In this document: piece after piece, positions 10,001 to 15,546 of the stretch
Position numbering within the stretch: the stretch's first letter is position 1
How the letters are laid out: each line of letters opens with the position of its first letter
Assembly: GCF_001983165.1 (NCBI RefSeq)
Contig: NZ_MNPU01000017.1
Span: 51,218-115,217, forward strand
Source of the DNA: Pseudomonas gessardii
GTDB lineage: Bacteria > Pseudomonadota > Gammaproteobacteria > Pseudomonadales > Pseudomonadaceae
Direction: 5' to 3'
DNA length: 64,000 bases
Program-made: the position numbers and the translations under genes
The notes under the pieces: generated by a model
Database searches by the model: none
Told to the model about the DNA's origin: nothing
What the model saw: the letters and a program-made list of their open reading frames with translations, nothing else

Positions 10001-10157
10001 GGTTGGCGCTTGCGGCTGGCGCTGCCAGCACCGGGCTGATGGTCGTGGCATCGGCGACCAGCGCAATGGCGGCCAACTGAATCCCCAGGCTCAGTCGGGT
10101 GCGTTTTGTTGCCTTGCGCTTTTTGTTGTTTTCTTGCGTCTGCAAAACCGGCCTCAC
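7029..10157 (-). CDS. TonB-dependent outer-membrane receptor with STN signalling domain
   Basis: The 1042-aa receptor begins with a long basic leader ending near ISPVLAAPAAS. An STN domain follows at residues about 62-115 (FDVPTLALDQALVLLARQAGVELYLG and GRLSLDAALQTLLANQGVSYSL); this domain contacts FecR-type anti-sigma factors. The plug lies at about 150-290 (DMFKGMLNVYSGDSRNSGALDPNIRG, then GSIKVLKGPNLERNVYSGIGGAV). A 22-strand barrel ends in LKLAFTTTF. Long charged extracellular loops fit receptors that take heme from a protein carrier. Order with fecI/fecR upstream and the hemophilin-like gene downstream supports uptake coupled to transcriptional signalling. Substrate is inferred as heme or iron. 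Confidence 0.9.
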   Translation of the reverse strand: MRPVLQTQENNKKRKATKRTRLSLGIQLAAIALVADATTISPVLAAPAASANHAPATDVHNFDVPTLALDQALVLLARQAGVELYLGSNDFTNSYGNPVKGRLSLDAALQTLLANQGVSYSLTGSAERPIIQVQSAPNSTGIQAGDLHPTYVMGMEGKQSRDEKGYNDIYDQDISSVYAGKEQIERYKGAAPADMFKGMLNVYSGDSRNSGALDPNIRGIQGPGRVPLTIDGTEQAITAYRGYMGANNRNYIDPNLIGSIKVLKGPNLERNVYSGIGGAVVASTLNVDDVLKQDQEYGGELKIEGSNNSVSPKLPTLMTGQMPSPGYEYSPIRGYYDHSLYKHPRTSSSNKLLSSDDSAYRLALATRQEKFELLAAYALREKGNHYAGKNKSGFYSSGKQVNGEFDYIPNLATIYKPGDEVPNTSSKMESWLGKAKLKIDENQSLEFGYRDTDALYGEILPSRISFFKPGTTYDAATNGVPQWPLSHVQSKAYNLEYNLKPEGNPWVDFYSNLWMTNTRSDTYSSGGVPNQTTITDPVYRNTALANAKHDRVGLTASNKFKLLDSLDLTLGGSYQHEKLGSNDNYYDPIISDTLRMYPRAGRREEQEYNFKFDWRPVSFAKFEAGMRYSSYWAFDDYLKSAQDKSGVTTQLEETGRQVDYTTRKTLTESEWQADIDRQIANNKVFWDMFDTPESERQEIIDVIKQQTPRVQDTQHKADWASDAKGRYSRDNNPCINGLSAGENIISCSASGNGEGYEKDIKAKHQKDSGWTPSLSATFYTSENGRVYLRYSEAIRYPSMFESTIGFSSSVNPWGLEPEHAHNYEAAYIHNLAGWGGSESADIKLSYYYNTTKNVIERDPQLRFSNLEKQVTSGVEFQGRYDNGRFFTDMSIGHVLKNRVCDENSAVSVSTDGSTPNCVDDGFVGGYLVSMAMPEWTANLGLGARFLDRKLEVGGRAIYYRQHENKFYDNYPNSAMVSYYLNTPMSWDKIITYDAYVNYKLTDDASIELTGTNLSNLYYIDPLTRSAMPAPGRTLKLAFTTTF

Positions 10158-10213
10158 TAAAGTAAATAAGATTTATTCACATGTAGTAGAAACGGCCCAG
10201 CTGCAAAAACGCG

Positions 10214-10232
10214 ATAGATCGTTATGATCTAT
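10214..10232. promoter_or_regulatory. Inverted repeat upstream of the TonB receptor gene
   Basis: ATAGATC-GTTAT-GATCTAT is a perfect 7-bp-arm palindrome in the AT-rich 123-bp gap between fecR and the receptor start, 57 bp before the receptor ATG. It does not match a Fur box well. It may be an operator or part of the sigma-dependent promoter region. Confidence 0.45.
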
Positions 10233-10280
10233 TAATATTGTTTTTTATCTGATTTTGAAGTTGTCGCGGCGTGAGGCCGC

Positions 10281-11261
10281 TCAGTAGATCAGCGTCAACC
10301 CAGGCAGGTTAACCATGCGCCCGTGGACTTGCGCCACCAGGCGTTCAAGCGCGGCGTCGAGGTTATCCAGGCGCATTACCGCGCTGACCCGTACGTTGCG
10401 CAGGGCCTCGCCCTTGACCAGCACCCGCCCGGGTCGGTAACGGTTGATGTGGGCTGCGACGTCGGCCAGGGATTCGCGCTGGAAGACCAGCCGGCCTTCC
10501 TGCCAACTGGCCAGTTCCTCGGGGCTGGTGTTCAGCGGTACCAGGCCCGTCTTGGGGCTGAAGTGCAGGCTGTTGCCCTGTTCCAGCAGCGCGGAACCTG
10601 CGGCTTCATCGCGCCCGTGCTGGGTCAGGTTGACCTCGACCCGATGCTGCAGCACACCCACCCAGCCTTCGCGATCCTTGCCGACACCGACCAGGTAACG
10701 TGTGCCTCGCGCGGTGATATCGGCCCCGGGCGCTTGTACGGTGAAGGGCCGCCGCTCCTGTTCATTCATTGGCGCAGGGGTGAAGACCGCCTCGCCCTGG
10801 CTCAAGCGCACCCGGCGGGTCTGGTCGTCGTAGGCCAGGTTCAGGATGCTGTGGCTCCCCAGTTGCACCTGGCTGCCGTCGGCCAGGGTGATCTGGCGCA
10901 CTTCGCCAAACCCGGTGTGATAGTCGCTGTTCAGGGCTTGGACCCAGAAAGGTGGCGCCAGCAGCATCCAGCAGCCCAGCGCCAGCGCAGCCACGGCGCT
11001 GCCGCCGACCACCGGCATACGCAGCCAGGCGGCACGCGGCGGGCGCTGGGGTTTTATATAACCGGGGCGTTGCTTAAGCTGGGCGGTGGCCTGCCACGCA
11101 CGGTTGGCGCGCTCGGCGGCGGCGGCGTGCAACGGGTCGGCGGCCAGCCAGCGCTGAAAAGCCTCGAGTTCACGTGCCGAAAGCTGTCCTTGGCGATGGC
11201 GCATCACCCAATCGGCAGCTTTGCGCTCTACCGGGTCGATAGTGTGTGGGGAGGCGTTCAC
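10281..11261 (-). CDS. FecR-like anti-sigma factor / signal transducer
   Basis: This 326-aa inner-membrane protein passes the signal from the STN domain of the receptor to the ECF sigma factor. It has an N-terminal DUF4880-type cytoplasmic region (RKAADWVMRHRQGQLSARELEAFQRWLAADPLHAAAAERA, about residues 13-52). A single membrane segment lies near 82-105 (MPVVGGSAVAALALGCWMLLAPP). The periplasmic FecR domain includes GFGEVRQITLADGSQVQLGSHSILNLAY and RLSQGEAVFTPAPM. A C-terminal STN-like part ends in LPGLTLIY. It follows the sigma gene by 43 bp on the same strand, the standard fecI-fecR order. Confidence 0.92.
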   Translation of the reverse strand: MNASPHTIDPVERKAADWVMRHRQGQLSARELEAFQRWLAADPLHAAAAERANRAWQATAQLKQRPGYIKPQRPPRAAWLRMPVVGGSAVAALALGCWMLLAPPFWVQALNSDYHTGFGEVRQITLADGSQVQLGSHSILNLAYDDQTRRVRLSQGEAVFTPAPMNEQERRPFTVQAPGADITARGTRYLVGVGKDREGWVGVLQHRVEVNLTQHGRDEAAGSALLEQGNSLHFSPKTGLVPLNTSPEELASWQEGRLVFQRESLADVAAHINRYRPGRVLVKGEALRNVRVSAVMRLDNLDAALERLVAQVHGRMVNLPGLTLIY

Positions 11262-11304
11262 GGTTCGGTCTATTTACCTTTTGGCTCTTTGTCGTACACA
11301 AGGC

Positions 11305-11802
11305 TCAGCCCTCTTGGCCTGGCTCCAGCGCCCGACCAATCCTGGCCAGGGCCATTGCCATGTGTTTTTGTACAGAGCTTGTGGATATCCGTAAATAGCG
11401 CGCGGTCTCTTTGTGCGTCATGCCCTCCACCCGGCACAGCATGAACACATCGCGGGTACGCGGTGGCATGCGCTCCAGCAGGCTTTCCAGGTGCTCCAGC
11501 TCCAGTGCGCCGAGGGCCTGTTCTTCGGGGCAACTGGTCTCATCGACCAGGGTGGCGAAGAAGGCGGTGGGGTCATTGTCGTAGCGCTTTTCACCATAAC
11601 GGCGGTGATGATCGATCATCAGGTTGTGCGCCACCCGAAACAGGTAGGACGGTGCGCACAGCACGCGCTCCAGGCTCTCCAACTGAGCGATGCGCAGGAA
11701 GGTGTCCTGCACCAGGTCCGAGGCCAGGCTTGGGGAGCATTTCTTGCGCAACAGGTAACGATGCAAGGCAGGTGCATGTTGAGTGAACAGTTTTTCCAGC
11801 AC
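11305..11802 (-). CDS. FecI-like ECF sigma-70 factor
   Basis: The 165-aa protein has region 2 (ALHRYLLRKKCSPSLASDLVQDTFLRIAQ and APSYLFRVAHNLMIDHHRR, residues about 12-70). Region 4 is MPPRTRDVFMLCRVEGMTHKETARYLRISTSSVQKHMAMALARI at about 112-155. This is the two-region layout of iron-starvation ECF sigma factors. Length and the following fecR gene fit the FecI group. A near-perfect Fur box lies 45-65 bp upstream of its ATG, so iron-bound Fur should repress it. It should in turn drive the TonB receptor promoter. Confidence 0.93.
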   Translation of the reverse strand: MLEKLFTQHAPALHRYLLRKKCSPSLASDLVQDTFLRIAQLESLERVLCAPSYLFRVAHNLMIDHHRRYGEKRYDNDPTAFFATLVDETSCPEEQALGALELEHLESLLERMPPRTRDVFMLCRVEGMTHKETARYLRISTSSVQKHMAMALARIGRALEPGQEG

Positions 11803-11846
11803 GGCGGCACTTTCCTATGCTCGGGCAGAACCGGGGAGGGCGAGTA

Positions 11847-11867
11847 TAATGAGAGTCGTTCTCATTA
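11847..11867. promoter_or_regulatory. Fur box upstream of the sigma factor gene
   Basis: The 21-bp palindrome is TAATGAGA (11847-11854), GTCGT, TCTCATTA (11860-11867). The 8-bp arms are perfect and match the Pseudomonas Fur consensus of overlapping (A/T)ATGA(T/G)A half-sites. It sits immediately upstream of the fecI-like gene. Confidence 0.85.
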
Positions 11868-11902
11868 ATCCAGCGAAACTGCGCACTGACTTTTCCACAG
11901 GC

Positions 11903-11957
11903 AAAAAAACACCCCGGTTGTGCAGGCTCCCAAGAGCACTGCACACGACCGGGGTGT
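11903..11957 (-). terminator. Rho-independent terminator after the Tim44-like gene
   Basis: On the minus strand ACACCCCGG (11909-11917) pairs with CCGGGGTGT (11949-11957), with additional pairing of the inner TGTGCAG / CTGCACA segments. A run of seven T's follows (A's at 11903-11909 on the plus strand). It lies 30 bp after the stop of the Tim44-like gene. Confidence 0.85.
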
Positions 11958-11987
11958 GTGTTACAGCAGGCTGTGTGCCTTTGCGGA

Positions 11988-12860
11988 TCAGCCGTTCTGG
12001 CGGATACCGGCGACCAGCCAAAGCTGGTTTTCGCCCTGCGGACGTTCCATGTTCCAGCTTTCGCTGAACACTTCGCCCTGGTCGAAGCGCGAAGTCTTCG
12101 ACACACCGCTGAAGGTCAGGGTGGCGATGGTCTTGTCGGCGCGGTCATCCACACCTTCCAGTTGCACGCGCAGGTCGTCGATATAGGTCGACTGGAACGC
12201 GTCGCCCAACTCGGCGCGTTCGCGCTTGAGGAACTCCAGCAGTTGCGGGGTCACGAACTCGGCGATCTTGTCCATTTCGTTGGCGTCCCAGTGTTGCTGC
12301 AGGGACTGGAAGTGGTTGCGGGCCGCTTCGACGAAACGCTCTTCGTTGAACCAGGCTGGCGCGTTGATCACCGGACGAGCGGCAGCAGGTGCTGCCGAGC
12401 CGCCGAAGATCGAACCCATGGCAGGCTTTTGCTCGAACACTTCACGCTGCATCGGCGCGCCGGCTGGAGCCAGGTGCTCCTGCTGCTTGCGGCGACGGGC
12501 GGCGATAAAGCGGAAGATCACAAAGGCGATGACCGCCATGATCAGGATGTCGAAGATCTGCATGCCCTGGAAGCCGCCGCCCATGAACATGGAAGCGAGC
12601 AGGCCGCCGGCAGCGATACCGGCCAGCGGGCCCAACCAGCGCGAAGCACCGCCGGCCTTGGCAGCAGCGCCCGCGGCACCGGCCGCACCTGCGGTGGCCG
12701 CCGCTCCGCCCATGCCGCCAGCGGCGGGGGCCATTTGGCTGGTCTGGTGGCTCGGTGCTGCGCCGGAGCTTTTACCGCCACCGAAGCGTTTGGCGTTGGC
12801 GTCGAGGCTCATCGTCAGGCCGATGCACAACGCCATGGCGATGCTAAGAAAACGTTTCAT
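11988..12860 (-). CDS. Tim44-like domain membrane protein
   Basis: The start at 12860 gives MKRFLSIAMALCIGLTMSLDANA, a good signal peptide; the upstream in-frame ATG at 12875 would add MGIPF. A low-complexity Gly/Ala/Ser linker follows. Two hydrophobic segments come next (SRWLGPLAGIAAGGLLASMFMGGGF and IFDILIMAVIAFVIFRFIAARRRKQQ). A C-terminal Tim44-like domain of about 130 residues has WFNEERFVEAARNHFQSLQQHWDANEMDKIAEFVTPQLLEFLKRE. Tim44-like proteins in proteobacteria are envelope proteins of unclear function. It is monocistronic with its own terminator. Confidence 0.85.
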   Translation of the reverse strand: MKRFLSIAMALCIGLTMSLDANAKRFGGGKSSGAAPSHQTSQMAPAAGGMGGAAATAGAAGAAGAAAKAGGASRWLGPLAGIAAGGLLASMFMGGGFQGMQIFDILIMAVIAFVIFRFIAARRRKQQEHLAPAGAPMQREVFEQKPAMGSIFGGSAAPAAARPVINAPAWFNEERFVEAARNHFQSLQQHWDANEMDKIAEFVTPQLLEFLKRERAELGDAFQSTYIDDLRVQLEGVDDRADKTIATLTFSGVSKTSRFDQGEVFSESWNMERPQGENQLWLVAGIRQNG

Positions 12861-13035
12861 AAAGGGAATTCCCATTTGTGGATTGCACGCGCGCCATGTT
12901 GCACAGGTGCAGAGGCAGTGGCTAGCGGCATAATGTTTCGGGCTTTTGCGTAAGACCTTTGCGAATGGTCTGTAGGACTAATTACAGATATTGGCCCGTA
13001 CTTGCTAAAAACAAGGGCAGGGCGCCTTCAAGAGC

Positions 13036-13082
13036 GGACGCAGAGCGTCCAGGGCAGCGTTCCCACGCAGAGCGTGGGAACG
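13036..13082. repeat. Two hairpins with identical AGA loops (Pseudomonas extragenic palindromes)
   Basis: The first is GGACGC-AGA-GCGTCC (13036-13050). The second is CGTTCCCACGC-AGA-GCGTGGGAACG (13058-13082), a stem-loop widely repeated in fluorescent pseudomonads. The pair ends two bases after the uvrD stop codon and can fold in its 3' UTR. There is no T-run. Confidence 0.75.
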
Positions 13083-13083
13083 A

Positions 13084-15267
13084 TCAGACTGCTTCGAGCT
13101 TGGCGTAACCCATCATCAGCCACTTGCTGCCTTCGGCGAAGTTCACCTGCACCCGAGCCTGGGCCCCGGCGCCTTCGAAGTTAAGGATCACCCCTTCGCC
13201 AAAGATCGCATGCCGGACCTGCTGGCCAAGGCTGAACGGGGTCTCGGGAATTTCCGAACCGGCAAACAGGCTGCTGGAGCTCTGCTGCTGGCCCCCGCCA
13301 AACGGCCGGCTGACGCTATTGGACAAGCGCACTTCCTGAATCAGCCCTTTCGGCACTTCCCGTACGAAACGCGACACTTTGTTGTAGGTCTCGCTGCCAT
13401 ACAGGCGCCGTGTCTCGGCGTAGGTCATCACCAGGTTCTGCATGGCCCGGGTGATGCCCACATAGGCCAGGCGGCGCTCTTCTTCAAGGCGGCCGGGCTC
13501 TTCCAGGCTCATCTTGTGCGGGAACAGGCCTTCTTCCATGCCCACCAGGAACACGTAGGGGAATTCCAGGCCCTTGGCACTGTGCAGGGTCATCAGTTGC
13601 ACGCTGTCTTCGTGTTCGTCGGCCTGGGTATCGCCGGCTTCCAGGGAGGCGTGGCCGAGGAACGCCGCCAGTGGCGACAGGTCGGCATCTTCCTCGCTGT
13701 TCTCGAAGGCGCGGGCGGCGCTGACCAGTTCCTCAAGGTTTTCTACCCGGGCCTGGCCTTTCTCGCCTTTTTCCGCTTCGTGATAAGCGATCAGGCCGGA
13801 TTGCTCGATCACGGTCTGGGTCATCAGGTGCAGCGGCATTTCCAGGCACTTGGCGGCGAGGTTGTCGATCAGCTCGACAAACGCCCCCAAGGCCCCGGCA
13901 GCACGGCCGGTCAGGCCTTTATTGGCGATCAGCAGGCGCATGGCCTCCCACATCGACACATCGCTGTGACGCGCATGCTCGCGGATCGCCTCGACGGTTT
14001 TCTCGCCGATGCCCCGCGCCGGTACGTTGATCACCCGTTCCAGCGCGGCGTCATTGCCGCGACCTTCCAGCAAACGCAGGTAGGCCATGGCGTTCTTGAT
14101 TTCTGCGCGCTCGAAGAAGCGCTGGCCGCCGTAGATACGGTACGGGATACGCTCGCGCAGCAAGGCCTCTTCCAGCACCCGCGACTGGGCGTTGGAACGG
14201 TACAAAATGGCGATATCGCTGCGTGCCAGCCCGGTTTTCAGGGCGCTTTCAATGGTTTCCACCACGTAGCGCGCTTCGTCGTGCTCGTTGAAGGCCGCGT
14301 AGAGGTTGATCGCCTCGCCTTCGCCGCCGTCGGTCCACAATTCCTTGCCCAGGCGCCCGGTATTATTGGCGATCAAGGCGTTGGCGGCCTTGAGGATCCC
14401 GGCGGTGGAGCGATAGTTCTGCTCCAGGCGAATGGTCTCGGCGTCGGGGAAGTCGTCGGAATACTGGTAGATGTTCTCGATTTTCGCGCCACGCCAGCCG
14501 TAGATCGACTGATCGTCGTCGCCCACCACCATCAGGCTGTCGCCGCCCTTGGCCAGCAGGCGCAACCAGGCGTACTGCACGGCGTTGGTGTCCTGGAACT
14601 CGTCCACCAAAATGTGCCGGAAGCGCTTCTGGTAATGGGCCAGCAAGCCGGGGTTGTCGCGCCACAGGTCGAGGGCCCGCAGCAGCAGTTCGGAGAAGTC
14701 GATGACGCCGGCACGCTGGCAGGCCACTTCATAGGCTTCATAAATGCTGCGCATGGTGGCCAGGAACAGGTCGCCACTGGCCTGGATATGTTGCGGGCGC
14801 AGGCCTTCGTCTTTCTGGCCGTTGATAAACCACTGGGCCTGGCGCACCGGCCAGCGTTGTTCATCCAGGCCCAGCTCGCGGATCACCCGCTTGACCAGGC
14901 GTTGCTGGTCATCGCTGTCGAGAATCTGGAAGGTCTGGGCCAGGCCCGCCTCCTGCCAGTGGGCCCGCAACAAGCGGTGCGCCAGGCCGTGGAAGGTCCC
15001 GACCCACATTCCGGCCGGGCTGATGCCCATCAACTGCTCGATGCGGTGGCGCATCTCGGCAGCGGCCTTGTTGGTGAACGTCACCGACAGGATGGAATGC
15101 GGGGACGCGTTCTCGACCTGGATCAACCAGGCGATACGGTGCACCAGCACTCGGGTTTTACCGGAGCCAGCACCGGCCAGGACCAACTGACGGCCAACGG
15201 GGGCGGCTACGGCCTGGCGTTGGGCATCGTTGAGGGAGTTCAGCAAAAGGGAGAGATCATCGCGCAT
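13084..15267 (-). CDS. uvrD: DNA helicase II UvrD
   Basis: UvrD is a 3'-5' superfamily 1A helicase that unwinds DNA in nucleotide excision and mismatch repair. The 727-aa product has all SF1 motifs in order: NDAQRQAVAAP (Q motif), LAGAGSGKTRVLVHR (Walker A), LVDEFQDTN (DExx box), VVGDDDQSIYGWRGA, RLEQNYRST, LMTLHSAKGLEFPYVFLVGMEEGLFPH, and EERRLAYVGITRAM. The C-terminal tail (FGEGVILNFEGAGAQARVQVNF) is the UvrD Tudor-like end that binds RNA polymerase. It is full length and monocistronic. In other pseudomonads the next genes are the GGDEF-EAL, RpiR and pyruvate carboxylase genes, as here. Confidence 0.97.
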   Translation of the reverse strand: MRDDLSLLLNSLNDAQRQAVAAPVGRQLVLAGAGSGKTRVLVHRIAWLIQVENASPHSILSVTFTNKAAAEMRHRIEQLMGISPAGMWVGTFHGLAHRLLRAHWQEAGLAQTFQILDSDDQQRLVKRVIRELGLDEQRWPVRQAQWFINGQKDEGLRPQHIQASGDLFLATMRSIYEAYEVACQRAGVIDFSELLLRALDLWRDNPGLLAHYQKRFRHILVDEFQDTNAVQYAWLRLLAKGGDSLMVVGDDDQSIYGWRGAKIENIYQYSDDFPDAETIRLEQNYRSTAGILKAANALIANNTGRLGKELWTDGGEGEAINLYAAFNEHDEARYVVETIESALKTGLARSDIAILYRSNAQSRVLEEALLRERIPYRIYGGQRFFERAEIKNAMAYLRLLEGRGNDAALERVINVPARGIGEKTVEAIREHARHSDVSMWEAMRLLIANKGLTGRAAGALGAFVELIDNLAAKCLEMPLHLMTQTVIEQSGLIAYHEAEKGEKGQARVENLEELVSAARAFENSEEDADLSPLAAFLGHASLEAGDTQADEHEDSVQLMTLHSAKGLEFPYVFLVGMEEGLFPHKMSLEEPGRLEEERRLAYVGITRAMQNLVMTYAETRRLYGSETYNKVSRFVREVPKGLIQEVRLSNSVSRPFGGGQQQSSSSLFAGSEIPETPFSLGQQVRHAIFGEGVILNFEGAGAQARVQVNFAEGSKWLMMGYAKLEAV

Positions 15268-15546
15268 CGACGCATTCTAGGGTGCCGGGGGGAGGGGGGC
15301 AAATCCCATTGCCCGGTGGTCGGCACAAAAAACCGCCGGCGATCTTCAATTGGTCACTGTTGGAGCCATAGTGATGACCGGTAAGTCATCGCCTGTAGCC
15401 CGCGCCCTGTCTTGTTAAGCCCCTCTGGCCCGAAGGTTTGCGCAGGTTTATTCGCGAATTTTTATGATCCAGAGCAGTTTGGTCTGCCCGTCTGCTTGTG
15501 TATGCTCCGTCGACGTTTCGGGCTCACCATTATAAGAACACTGCCT

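Noticed and set aside
13210..15384. A 724-codon open frame opposite uvrD
   Set aside because: It is antisense to a gene with every SF1 helicase motif and its translation is His/Gln/Leu-rich low-complexity sequence, as expected from high-GC codon bias.
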